A DNA stretch of 64,000 nucleotides, taken from contig JAHEYT010000045.1 of the NCBI GenBank assembly GCA_023251455.1, forward strand, positions 1 to 64,000, read 5' to 3'. The translations under genes and the position numbers were made by a program. The stretch is from Bacteroidota bacterium (GTDB taxonomy: Bacteria; Bacteroidota; Bacteroidia; Bacteroidales; Prolixibacteraceae). Under the pieces are notes generated by a model that searched no databases, was not told the origin of the DNA, and saw only the letters and a program-made list of their open reading frames with translations. Shown here piece after piece: positions 14,508 to 22,071 of the stretch (position 1 is the first letter of the stretch; the number at the start of each line of letters is the position of its first letter).

Positions 14508-14618
14508 AAGCCCTGCCATTTTTGAATTAAGCAGGGCTTGAAAATAGAACTAAACCAAAAAACTATTTGTCCACACGTTTTATAATATCTGTTCCTGAAA
14601 TAATTGCATACAATATTC
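14508..14618 (-). ncRNA. Candidate ~110-nt regulon small RNA
   Basis: Promoter copy 8 (14625-14692) has no protein gene downstream. From the expected start near 14618 the minus strand runs ~80 nt of AU-rich sequence and then a perfect GC-rich stem, AAGCCCTGC (14531-14539, + strand GCAGGGCTT) with GCAGGGCTT (14508-14516), followed by TTTTTC: a standard terminator. The next promoter (copy 7) starts only 15 bp later. The only ORF inside is about 9 codons. The size, own promoter and own terminator are those of a trans-acting small RNA. The evidence is structural only; no known RNA family was recognised. Confidence 0.6.
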
Positions 14619-14624
14619 ACACAT

Positions 14625-14692
14625 CAAAGGTGAGTTAATTTTTTGCTGATAACCTTACACAATTCTAACCCTGATTTACATCATTCCTACAT
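14625..14692 (-). promoter_or_regulatory. Regulon promoter copy 8 (no protein gene behind it)
   Basis: CAAAGGTG (14625-14632), 22 bp, TTACACAA (14655-14662), 13 bp, TTACATCATTCCTACAT (14676-14692): a complete consensus copy. It is followed on the minus strand only by the candidate small RNA. Confidence 0.8.
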
Positions 14693-14960
14693 TAACGCAT
14701 TCGATTTCAGATTTTTATTGGTTTTAAAATGCGCTGTTAGTCCATAAATAAGGTTCTATCACGAATAGAGTAGACGGTATAAGGCAATTTTAAATAAACC
14801 TCATTGGTTTTGGCTTTTAAATAAGGTAATAAAGATTTGGTTTTATGTTGATTATTTCTCTTATGTATCTACAATTTTCAATTCGAATTCAATTCCGTCC
14901 GAATGAGGCTTTTGCCCTGAAAAAGGCTTTCCAGCGGACATTTTCATTATCAACAATCTA

Positions 14961-15054
14961 ACCGTTGGCTGAAGCCAATGGCAAAGGATATTGCTGCGAA
15001 TGAGAAGTTTCGCTGGTTAGAATATTATCCTTTGCCGTCACATTCATGTGACGG
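14961..15054. repeat. Intergenic inverted-repeat cluster
   Basis: Between the candidate RNA promoter and the ice-binding gene lies a GC-richer stretch. GGCAAAGGATA (14980-14990) is inverted at 15026-15036. CCGTCACAT/ATGTGACGG forms a perfect 9-bp hairpin at 15035-15054. A GTTGGCT/AGCCAAT pair lies at 14964-14979. It has no convincing ORF. It looks like a small palindromic or MITE-like repeat. The remaining 14700-14960 part of this gap is AT-rich with nothing recognised. Confidence 0.5.
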
Positions 15055-15127
15055 ATAGGATTGGCACAACTATAGAGTGCCGCAAAAGATATAGGCGGCG
15101 TATAACCTGCAACCCGGCAGTAAACGA

Positions 15128-15160
15128 AAGAAGAGGCTAACCTCAAGGCAGCCTCTTCTT
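15128..15160 (-). terminator. Terminator of ice-binding gene 1
   Basis: AAGAAGAGGCT (15128-15138) pairs with AGCCTCTTCTT (15150-15160) over 11 bp, 24 bp beyond the stop codon. The same loop sequence (taacctca) occurs in the terminator of the paralogue at 16162. Confidence 0.78.
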
Positions 15161-15183
15161 CGATGTATAATTTTCTTGTGCGT

Positions 15184-15987
15184 TTATGGTTGTGTAACCG
15201 CATTCTGCTGAAGAGTTACTGCTGTTTGTGCCAGCATTCTTCCGTTTATTGATGCGCCAGTCTGCAAGTTAATTCCAGTTTGACTCAAGATGTTTCCTTC
15301 AAAATGACTGGTTGTTCCCAGGGTTACAGCACCAGAAGTTTGCCAGAAAATATTTTTCGCCAATGCCCCACCTGCAAGCGTAATTCTTACTGCTGAACTC
15401 ATTTTAAGTGTACCGGCAATCTGGAATATCCAAACATCGGTTGAACTACCCGAAATGGTAATATTTGTTGGGATTATAACAGCAGTAGTAAATTTATAAA
15501 GGCCTGCTTTAAGCGTTTTGCCTCCAATATTACCAGCACCTAAATTCATGAAGTTAGGGTTTGATCGTCCAGCTGCATCGGTATATGCAGTTTGCATATT
15601 TTTTACAGCGGTTGTTAACCTGCTTGCGTTTGTTACCTTACATGCAGGACCGGCAGCATCGACAGAGTATATTGTTCCGGTTACTTCATCACATTTCAAC
15701 AGAATTGCGGCACCAGTTATCGGACTTGATCCAACATCGCCTTTCACTGTAGATTTATAAACATCGGTGATTCCCGTTTTTGACAAAATCACAAATTCAC
15801 CTGCAAGGCCCATATTTACGGTTTTCAATACAGAACCTTTGGGTAATTTAGCTGCTTTTAAAGCAGCAGCATCTGTAGTCGGAGTCATCATCTCCGGTGA
15901 ATTATACGCATCCATACTTTTACTGCAACCGGAAACTAATCCGGCCAATAAGATTGCAACCACTGGGATAATTCTAAAAAGTTTCAT
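15184..15987 (-). CDS. DUF3494 ice-binding lipoprotein 1
   Basis: A 267-aa protein. Lipoprotein signal MKLFRIIPVVAILLAGLVSGC gives Cys21. The mature part is a DUF3494 beta-solenoid (GDVGSSPITGAA; NLGAGNIGGKTLKAGLYKF; DVWIFQIAGTLKMSS; KNIFWQTSGAVTLGTTSHFEGNILS; QTGASINGRMLAQTAVTL). The family binds ice crystals or adheres to ice; as a lipoprotein it would face the cell surface or periplasm. The ATG at 15987 was chosen over 16020, which lies by the -7 box. Promoter copy 9 is upstream, so it belongs to the stress regulon. DUF3494 genes are often spread by horizontal transfer; ice activity is not proved by sequence. Confidence 0.93.
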   Translation of the reverse strand: MKLFRIIPVVAILLAGLVSGCSKSMDAYNSPEMMTPTTDAAALKAAKLPKGSVLKTVNMGLAGEFVILSKTGITDVYKSTVKGDVGSSPITGAAILLKCDEVTGTIYSVDAAGPACKVTNASRLTTAVKNMQTAYTDAAGRSNPNFMNLGAGNIGGKTLKAGLYKFTTAVIIPTNITISGSSTDVWIFQIAGTLKMSSAVRITLAGGALAKNIFWQTSGAVTLGTTSHFEGNILSQTGINLQTGASINGRMLAQTAVTLQQNAVTQP

Positions 15988-16024
15988 CGTAATAAGTATT
16001 AAGTGTGACAACAATGTCACGAAT

Positions 16025-16092
16025 CAAAGGTGAGGCCTTTAATTCGTGACATTGTTGCATAACTCTGTGTAAGAATTGCATCATTCACACAT
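16025..16092 (-). promoter_or_regulatory. Regulon promoter copy 9 (TTGCA subtype)
   Basis: CAAAGGTG (16025-16032), 22 bp, TTGCATAA (16055-16062), 13 bp, TTGCATCATTCACACAT (16076-16092). Both half-sites have G where other copies have A. It drives ice-binding gene 1. Confidence 0.78.
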
Positions 16093-16161
16093 TCGCCAAA
16101 CCCGGCGGGCTTGCATGTGGTTAGAAAAGCCCATAAATAAGCATATGATTCTGAAGTAAAC

Positions 16162-16193
16162 AAAAAAAGAGGCTAACCTCACGGTTGCCTCTT
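16162..16193 (-). terminator. Terminator of ice-binding gene 2
   Basis: AAGAGGC (16167-16173) pairs with GCCTCTT (16187-16193). On the minus strand the stem is followed by a run of seven T. It lies 26 bp after the stop of the gene at 16219. Confidence 0.82.
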
Positions 16194-16218
16194 CCTGAAT
16201 TTTGAATTTTTTGGATGT

Positions 16219-17283
16219 TTATGGTTGAGTAACCGTATTCATTTGCAAAATTACGGCAGTCTGAGCCAAGGCCCGTCCATTCAGCGAAGCACCTGTGTTA
16301 AGAGTAATGCTGGTTTTCGACAGAATAATTCCTTCGAAATGAGAAGTTGAACCTAGACTCACGTTCCCGGCAACCTGCCAGAAAATATTCTTGGCCTGTG
16401 CTCCCCCGATTAGGGTAACTTTTGCAGCAGAACTCACCGTTAGATTTCCGGCGATCTGGAAAATCCAAACATCGTTTGCTCCGCCATTCAGAACTAGATC
16501 TGAGGGTATTGTAACGTTGTTTGTCCATTTATAAAGTCCGGAGGCAAGTGTTTTTCCACCAATATTTCCGGTGCCCAGTTCAATGTAGTCTGGTGAAGTG
16601 CGTCCGGCAGCATCGTTGTAGCCTGTATTCATATTATTTACTGCAGTAGTCAGGTTAACTGGAGTTGGAGCCACCATGTCAGCAGCAAAAATTTTCCCGG
16701 TAACTTGTGCAGCGATAGCATATCCGGTTGCATTTGTCAAGGCAAAACCTGTGATATAAGATGTAGCGGCAGGACTCAGGCCCAAATCGCCGGTAACGAC
16801 AGATGTTGCCGTATTGTTGATTGCTGTTTTAGCCAAAATCACATAATTTGCGGCTGTTCCAAGTTGTACCGCTGCCAGGGTTGATGCAGTACCTCCGGTT
16901 GTGAAACTCCAGACAGCATTAGAGGCAAGCGAACTGCCGGCTAAGGTCTTTGCGCCAGTAGTCAAAGTAGCAACGTAAACAGTGCCAGCACTTAGGCTAC
17001 CTAAAGGCGTAAATGTTGCTGTTTTGTCGGCATAAGATACTGTACCCGGAACTGCTGTTGTTCCATTCATTAAGGTAAATGTCAAAGTGTTTACAGTTAA
17101 TGGATCCATTGCTTCATTGAAGGTAAATGAAACCCCATTATTACGCGAAACATCTGTAGCATTGTTTGTCGGGTTCGAGGAAGTTCCTGTTGGATAGGTA
17201 AAGGTTTCTTCATCCTTTTTACATCCGGAAACAAATACAGCCAATAGCACTGCCATGACTGGAATTATATTTACTAGTTTCAT
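16219..17283 (-). CDS. Ig-like plus DUF3494 ice-binding lipoprotein 2
   Basis: A 354-aa protein. Lipoprotein signal MKLVNIIPVMAVLLAVFVSGC gives Cys21, almost identical to the paralogue. Residues ~32-130 are a bacterial Ig-like (SbsA/Big_5) domain (NNATDVSRNNGVSFTFNEAMD, VWSFTT). Residues ~140-354 are DUF3494 (GDLGLSPAATSYITGF, DVWIFQIAGNLTVSS, KNIFWQVAGNVSLGSTSHFEG). The Ig module probably lifts the ice-binding solenoid from the membrane. The gene and its promoter share layout and flanking sequence with gene 1, so they look like a tandem duplication with domain gain or loss. Confidence 0.93.
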   Translation of the reverse strand: MKLVNIIPVMAVLLAVFVSGCKKDEETFTYPTGTSSNPTNNATDVSRNNGVSFTFNEAMDPLTVNTLTFTLMNGTTAVPGTVSYADKTATFTPLGSLSAGTVYVATLTTGAKTLAGSSLASNAVWSFTTGGTASTLAAVQLGTAANYVILAKTAINNTATSVVTGDLGLSPAATSYITGFALTNATGYAIAAQVTGKIFAADMVAPTPVNLTTAVNNMNTGYNDAAGRTSPDYIELGTGNIGGKTLASGLYKWTNNVTIPSDLVLNGGANDVWIFQIAGNLTVSSAAKVTLIGGAQAKNIFWQVAGNVSLGSTSHFEGIILSKTSITLNTGASLNGRALAQTAVILQMNTVTQP

Positions 17284-17320
17284 TGTATTCATATTTAGTT
17301 GTGACTTCATTGTCACGAAT

Positions 17321-17388
17321 CAAAGGTGAGGCCTTTAATTCAGGGAAAAGTTGCAAAACTATGTGAAAGAGTTGCAACTTTCACACAT
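17321..17388 (-). promoter_or_regulatory. Regulon promoter copy 10 (TTGCA subtype)
   Basis: CAAAGGTG (17321-17328), 22 bp, TTGCAAAA (17351-17358), 13 bp, TTGCAACTTTCACACAT (17372-17388). It drives ice-binding gene 2. The next ~20 bp (CGCCAAACCCGGCGGGCTT) recur behind copy 9. Confidence 0.78.
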
Positions 17389-17419
17389 TCGCCAAACCCG
17401 GCGGGCTTCTAAACAACTG

Positions 17420-17640
17420 AAGTTTTTGTCGAGGAGTGGGGGCTCAGAGCAGGACATCCCCAGCTCCGAGTGAGAAAAAGGGCTCTCAGGGCGACAAATT
17501 CCTCACTCTGAATGGGGGCCCACCCAGCTCTTAGAACCAAATTCCTCGCTCGGAGCCTCTAGCTTGACTCTTTGAGCGACAAATTCCTCGCTCGGGATAG
17601 GGGTCTCCCTGCTCTGAGAGGGGTGTTTGAGTCTTTTAGC
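17420..17640. repeat. GC-rich degenerate repeat tract
   Basis: A ~220-bp non-coding tract much richer in G+C than its surroundings. Loose units recur every ~35-50 bp: GGGGGCTCAGAGCAGG, CCCCAGCTCCGAGTGAG, AAATTCCTCACTCTGAATGG, AAATTCCTCGCTCGGAGCC, AAATTCCTCGCTCGGGATAG. The units pair with each other (CTCNGAG), so the RNA would be strongly folded. No ORF and no family recognised. Confidence 0.5.
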
Positions 17641-17700
17641 CGGGTATTTTTCACTTTGAACAGGGTACTTGTCGTACCAAACGATCCGTTTTATAGCTAA

Positions 17701-17735
17701 TACTGACGGGCTGACTTCGAGTCACCCCGTCAGTA
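17701..17735 (-). terminator. Hairpin behind the response-regulator gene
   Basis: TACTGACGGG (17701-17710) pairs perfectly with CCCGTCAGTA (17726-17735), and inner TGAC/GTCA extend the stem. It lies 49 bp after the stop of the response regulator and probably ends the AraC 1/kinase/regulator operon, although the T-run is weak. Confidence 0.6.
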
Positions 17736-17783
17736 AAACGCTTTCCCAATTAGAATTGACTTTTTCCTGTTAATTAAGGGTAT

Positions 17784-18215
17784 TTACATCCGCTCCATGT
17801 ACCAGTTCAATTGTTTTTCGAGGATTTGGGTTTCCAGAATGGTGGTAATGATTTTTTTCAGGCGCATAAAGGCAGTCTCGCTTTTTACCACATAGTCAAA
17901 AGCCTTGTGGTGCATACAGTTGATAGCCACATCAATTTTATCCTGAGATGATAGCATGACCACCGGGATTTCGGGATTGAAAGCTTTGATCTGATCCAGA
18001 GTGTCAATTCCGTTGATTGCATCGCGGTCGACGCCATCGAGGTAATAATCCAGTACAATTACATCAGGTTGGTGCGATAAATTTTCGATGCACAGTTCAC
18101 CGGTTGAAAAGGTTTCAATATCAAAATCAGCATGTTCCATAAATTCGATTTCCAATAGTTTCAGAAATACAGCATCGTCGTCTACCAGGAATAGTTTTAT
18201 TTTTTCGTTGTTCAT
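17784..18215 (-). CDS. Single-domain response regulator
   Basis: A 143-aa protein (MNNEKIKLFLVDDDAVFLKLL). The receiver domain has the acidic pair DDD near the N-terminus, the phospho-acceptor Asp in VIVLDYYLDG, the Ser in VVMLSSQD and the Lys in YVVKSE. There is no DNA-binding or enzyme output domain; the last ~20 residues are a helical tail. The ATG overlaps the kinase stop by 4 bp (TCAT on the + strand), so it is translationally coupled to the hybrid kinase and is probably its partner. Such stand-alone receivers relay phosphate or act by protein contact. Confidence 0.92.
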   Translation of the reverse strand: MNNEKIKLFLVDDDAVFLKLLEIEFMEHADFDIETFSTGELCIENLSHQPDVIVLDYYLDGVDRDAINGIDTLDQIKAFNPEIPVVMLSSQDKIDVAINCMHHKAFDYVVKSETAFMRLKKIITTILETQILEKQLNWYMERM

Positions 18216-20989
18216 GAGATCGTTTTTTTTATCCGGTTTAATTCTACTCTTAATTCGTCGCAAGCCTGCGTGCAAATGTTTTCGAGTTGCAATACCATTT
18301 CCGATATTCCTTCTGTTTGTTTTTGCATACTTGCGTATTCCTGAATTTTTTTGGCCATGTTTTCAAAATCGATGTTCATTCCCATGATTGAGAACGATGG
18401 GATCATTTTATGCACGGAAGCATGCAATTGATTCCAATCCTGGTCGATCAGGCTCTGTTTCATGGTCGAAATTAGTGGCGGGGTTTGCTCCAGGTAAGCT
18501 GAAATCATTTCCATCATTAGTTTCGGATGCGATTTGGTACGTTGATTTAAATAATTCAAATCGATGCAACTATTTATGGTTATTTCATCAACTTCTTCCA
18601 TTTCCGTAACACTTAGATTCCTGAGTTCAGTTTTTTTCACAAACCCAACTATTTTACTGTATAAAACGTCTTCGTCAACTGGTTTGGCGATGTAGTCATT
18701 CATTCCAACAGCCTTACATTTGGCTAAATCAACTGTAGTTACATCGGCAGTTAAAGCGATGATCGGAACATCCAGCTTCATGATGTTACGGATGTAATCG
18801 GTGGCTTCAAACCCATTCATTTCGGGCATTTGCAAATCCATTAAAACAACATCATACGTTTTAAGCCGAAGCTTTTCGATGGCAATTTTCCCATTATCGG
18901 CAATATCGCGTTCAAACCCAAAATCATCGAGCAGAGTTTTCATCAGTAACTGGTTCAGGATTATATCTTCAACAACCAATACTTTTATGTTTGCAAGTTC
19001 AGAGTCCAATTCAATAATTTCTGATTCCAATTCGGCATCAGCAGTGGTTTTCAGAAAACTTAGTTCAAAGCTAAAGGTTGAACCTTCATCAACTACACTC
19101 TTTACATGTATGGTTCCTCCCTGCGATTCGACTAATTGTTTAACGATGGCCAATCCTAGTCCGGTTCCTCCGTATAAGCGTGAAGTTCCGCTCGATGCCT
19201 GCTGAAAGTTCTCAAATATCTTGCTGATTTTAGTTTCGGGTATTCCGATTCCGGTATCTGTAACCGAAAATTGAATGGTTGCTTTCTTCTCGTCTTCGCT
19301 CAGCAAACTTACGTTGACAATAATCTTCCCTTTGGCCGTAAATTTTACCGCATTGCTCATCAGGTTTAAAATAATCTGGTGCAAGCGCACCGGGTCGCCA
19401 ACCAAAACGTCAGGAATATTGGTGTCGTATTGCTTCACAAGCTTTAAATTTTTTTCCTGAATTTTTGTTTCGAACAGGTGAAGCATGGCTGCAATGGAGG
19501 CTGAAAGTTTGAATGGTGTCTTTTCGAAAATCATTTTTCCGGCATCCACTTTGGCCAAATCGAGTATGTCGTTGATGAGCACAATTAATGCATCGCCACT
19601 CATCTTAATGGCTTGTAAATATTCTTTTTGCTTGGCAGTAAATTCGGTTTTTAGCAAAACCTTTGTGAATCCGACGATCGCATTCATTGGAGTACGAATC
19701 TCATGACTCATGTTCGACAGAAATTGCTGTTTGGCTTTCACTGCATTTTCGGCAGTCACAGTTGCTTTTTCAGCTTTTACTTTGGCCTCTTCGGCAATAT
19801 CAACCGCCAGTTCGGCAAATACAATGGCTTCAGTCAATTCGGTTGCAATACGTTTCTGTTCAGTTACATCACGGGCCACAATCACCACTCCTAATACATT
19901 CTCCTGATCGTCTTTGTAAACCGATCCATTAAATAATACATCTGTCAGTTTTCCATCGGCATGGCGAAGGGTCAGCGGCGAATCTGCAACCGATCCTTTG
20001 GCAAACACTTCCAAATAAACTTCACGTGCTTTTTGCGGTTCGGTAAAATAGTCGAGGAAGTTGGTTCCTTTCAGCTTCTGGCGTGCAATTCCGGTAATGT
20101 TTACCAAAGCCTCATTCATGTCGGTAATTTTGCCTAAAGGACTTATCACAATTAGCGGATCGCGACTTGCTTCAATTAAACTGAGCGAATACTGAGAGGC
20201 TAATTTTAACGACTCGCTGATTGCTTCAAGTTCAATATTGGCGATTTCGCCTTTTTCTTTTTCCCTGGTTTGATAAACAAGTTCGTTGTCAGACAGGATT
20301 AATTCTTTAGCCCGTTTCCCTTTTTCATGGTTCTGAAAAGCCAGTTCTTTGTCGGCTATGATTAACTCGTCGGCCCTTTTTTTCTTTTCCCTGTTTTGGA
20401 ATGCCAGTTCTTTATTGGCAATTTGCAACTCGTTTGCCCGTTTTTCTTTTTCTTCGTTCTGAAACCGTAATTCTTTATTGGCTACGATCAGTTCGGCTGC
20501 ACGCTTCTCTTTCTCCTTGTTCTGAAATACCAGTTCTTTGTTGGCAAGGATCAACTCTTTGGCCCGCTTTTCCTTTTCATCGTTTTGAAAAGCAAGCTCT
20601 TTGTTGGCAATTTGTAATTCGAGCGCCCATTTTTGATTGGCGATGTTTCGGGCAACTAAAACGGCACCAAGTGCATTCCCATTCGTGTCTTTATAAACCG
20701 ATCCGTTGAATAATACGTCGGTCAGCTTGCCGTCCAGATGACGAAACGTTAGCGGAAAATCAGTTATCGATCCATATTTAAAGACTTCCAGATATATTTC
20801 GCGGGCCTTCTGCGGCTCGGTGAAATAATCGTAGAAATTTGTTCCTAAAAGCTCACTGCGTCCGATCCCGGTAATGTTTACCTTGGCCTGATTCATATCC
20901 GTTATTTTACCTTCAGTACTGATGGTAATTAAGGGATCCAGGCTGGCTTCCATTAAACTGCTGGCGTATTGATTATTGTGCGACTTCAT
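18212..20989 (-). CDS. Hybrid sensor kinase with two PAS domains, a repeat coiled coil, REC and Hpt
   Basis: A 925-aa soluble protein. PAS 1 ~8-120; six 21-residue coiled-coil repeats 125-250; PAS 2 ~263-382, very close in sequence to PAS 1 (NITGI, DYFTEPQKARE and VLFNGSVYKD recur); helical linker; HisKA with His429 (SHEIRTPMNAI); HATPase_c ~535-645 (NAVKF, DTGIGIP, GGTGLGLAI); receiver ~668-785 with Asp718 (VVLMDLQMPEMNG); Hpt ~810-920 with His860. All phosphorelay parts are present in one chain, and the separate receiver downstream is a natural last step. It starts 15 bp after the AraC 1 stop, so promoter copy 11 should drive all three genes. Confidence 0.95.
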   Translation of the reverse strand: MKSHNNQYASSLMEASLDPLITISTEGKITDMNQAKVNITGIGRSELLGTNFYDYFTEPQKAREIYLEVFKYGSITDFPLTFRHLDGKLTDVLFNGSVYKDTNGNALGAVLVARNIANQKWALELQIANKELAFQNDEKEKRAKELILANKELVFQNKEKEKRAAELIVANKELRFQNEEKEKRANELQIANKELAFQNREKKKRADELIIADKELAFQNHEKGKRAKELILSDNELVYQTREKEKGEIANIELEAISESLKLASQYSLSLIEASRDPLIVISPLGKITDMNEALVNITGIARQKLKGTNFLDYFTEPQKAREVYLEVFAKGSVADSPLTLRHADGKLTDVLFNGSVYKDDQENVLGVVIVARDVTEQKRIATELTEAIVFAELAVDIAEEAKVKAEKATVTAENAVKAKQQFLSNMSHEIRTPMNAIVGFTKVLLKTEFTAKQKEYLQAIKMSGDALIVLINDILDLAKVDAGKMIFEKTPFKLSASIAAMLHLFETKIQEKNLKLVKQYDTNIPDVLVGDPVRLHQIILNLMSNAVKFTAKGKIIVNVSLLSEDEKKATIQFSVTDTGIGIPETKISKIFENFQQASSGTSRLYGGTGLGLAIVKQLVESQGGTIHVKSVVDEGSTFSFELSFLKTTADAELESEIIELDSELANIKVLVVEDIILNQLLMKTLLDDFGFERDIADNGKIAIEKLRLKTYDVVLMDLQMPEMNGFEATDYIRNIMKLDVPIIALTADVTTVDLAKCKAVGMNDYIAKPVDEDVLYSKIVGFVKKTELRNLSVTEMEEVDEITINSCIDLNYLNQRTKSHPKLMMEMISAYLEQTPPLISTMKQSLIDQDWNQLHASVHKMIPSFSIMGMNIDFENMAKKIQEYASMQKQTEGISEMVLQLENICTQACDELRVELNRIKKTIS
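20240..20617 (-). repeat. Six coding repeats of 63 bp in the hybrid kinase
   Basis: Residues 125-250 are six copies of a 21-residue unit of the form L-x-x-A-N-K-E-L-x-F-Q-N-x-E-K-x-K-R-A-x-E. Twenty-one residues are three heptads, so the helix phase stays in register whatever the copy number. The last copy is the most diverged. The segment separates the two PAS domains. Confidence 0.93.
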
Positions 20990-21004
20990 TGGTTTTTTCT
21001 GTTT

Positions 21005-21604
21005 TTATTTTTTTACGCCATTGTTATTCTCTACAATTAAGCTTCCTATATCTTCAATCGGACTTCTCCTTTTGTCTTTCAATTGCTTAAAATGAGAAGG
21101 CGAAAGCCCTGTTGCTTTTTTAAACTGATTGGATAAGTGGGCAACGCTGCTGTAGTTCATCCGCCATGCGATTTCTGTAATATTTTCTTCGCCATAGATA
21201 ATCAGCTCTTTTATCCGCTCAATTTTATGAGAGATAATGAACTGCTCAATGGTCGTTCCTTGTACTTCAGAAAATAAGTTGGCCAGGTAAGTATAGTCGT
21301 GGTTCAGTTTTTCGCTTAGAAACACCGAGAAGTTTGTCTTGATTAGCCCATCTGTATGATGCACCATTTCGATAATGGTGTTCTTAATTCGTTCAATTAA
21401 AACGGCCCGCTTGTCGTCCATTAACTCAAATCCGGCATCAAATAAGGCTGTTTTTACCAGGTCTCGCCTGTCGGGAGAGAGGCTCTCCATGATTTCAACT
21501 TCACCTAAATCAACCAGGATAAAATGTAAGCCAAGTTTTTTCAACTCCTCTTTCACCGCAATTTTGCAGCGGTTGCTTACCATGTATTTGATGTATAGTT
21601 TCAA
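21005..21604 (-). CDS. AraC-type regulator 1 with an HMA-like N-terminal domain
   Basis: A 199-aa protein. Residues 1-~75 look like a ferredoxin-fold, heavy-metal-associated-like domain (KLYIKYMVSNRCKIAVKEELKKLGLH, then VDLGEVEIME), but the usual C-x-x-C is S10-x-x-C13. Residues ~85-185 are the AraC double helix-turn-helix (TIEQFIISHKIERIKELII; ITEIAWRMNYSSVAHLSNQFKKATGLSPSHFK). Promoter copy 11 is directly upstream, so it is likely autoregulated. It is first in an operon with the hybrid kinase and response regulator. The repeated promoter with 21-bp half-site spacing is the kind of site AraC proteins bind, so this protein or its paralogue is the best candidate regulator. Confidence 0.92.
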   Translation of the reverse strand: MKLYIKYMVSNRCKIAVKEELKKLGLHFILVDLGEVEIMESLSPDRRDLVKTALFDAGFELMDDKRAVLIERIKNTIIEMVHHTDGLIKTNFSVFLSEKLNHDYTYLANLFSEVQGTTIEQFIISHKIERIKELIIYGEENITEIAWRMNYSSVAHLSNQFKKATGLSPSHFKQLKDKRRSPIEDIGSLIVENNNGVKK

Positions 21605-21633
21605 TTATTTCAATTATTTATAACAAGTAGGTT

Positions 21634-21700
21634 CAAAGGTGCACTTAATTCTAACCTGAATGTTACACAACTCTGTGAATAAGTTACACAATTCACACAT
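21634..21700 (-). promoter_or_regulatory. Regulon promoter copy 11 (before AraC 1)
   Basis: CAAAGGTG (21634-21641), 21 bp, TTACACAA (21663-21670), 13 bp, TTACACAATTCACACAT (21684-21700). The two half-sites are a perfect direct repeat of TTACACAA. The -7 box is one base closer than in other copies. Confidence 0.8.
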
Positions 21701-21720
21701 TTCTGCATAAATTGAGCATT

Positions 21721-21942
21721 TCAGGCTTTAGCTTTTTTGTCGCTTAGCACAATCACGATACCTCCAACGAGCAACACGATGCCAACAATAGGCGACCATT
21801 GCACAGGGTGATTCTTTTCTGCATTAATTTTAATCGGGCCTAAATCAACTACTTTTTCAGTTGTCACATAATTGAATCCGGTGTAAATGATCATTACTAT
21901 ACCGATTATACTCAGAGCAATACCTAATGTTTTTAATCGCAT
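21721..21942 (-). CDS. Small two-helix membrane protein
   Basis: A 73-aa protein with two membrane segments (TLGIALSIIGIVMIIYTGFNYV and WSPIVGIVLLVGGIVIVL) joined by a polar loop (TTEKVVDLGPIKINAEKNHPVQ) and ending in a lysine-rich tail. It resembles small DUF3185-like stress membrane proteins; the family is not certain. It follows the second lmo0937 peptide by 129 bp containing a 16-bp perfect hairpin, so the two may share promoter copy 12. Confidence 0.8.
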   Translation of the reverse strand: MRLKTLGIALSIIGIVMIIYTGFNYVTTEKVVDLGPIKINAEKNHPVQWSPIVGIVLLVGGIVIVLSDKKAKA

Positions 21943-22008
21943 GTTTTTAATTTTATGAATGTGTTTATTGAAAAGAAATGGTTTTTCTCAGGCGAATAGA
22001 GATATCGC

Positions 22009-22044
22009 GAATTTCCTGTTGGTGTTTTCACCAACAGGAAATTC
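22009..22044 (-). terminator. Perfect 16-bp hairpin between two small membrane genes
   Basis: GAATTTCCTGTTGGTG (22009-22024), loop TTTT, then its exact complement (22029-22044). No T-run follows on the minus strand, so it may be an RNA-stabilising or processing hairpin rather than a full terminator. Confidence 0.55.
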
Positions 22045-22071
22045 GGGCGGAATATTGGAAAGCGATGACAT

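Noticed and set aside
14958-15203. 81-aa minus-strand ORF overlapping the ice-binding gene end
   Set aside because: It crosses the terminator and the palindromic repeats, and its start is inside the ice-binding gene in another frame. Composition is that of non-coding repeats.
17420-17640. CRISPR array
   Set aside because: Units are degenerate, of unequal length, without conserved repeat/spacer boundaries and with no cas genes in the window.
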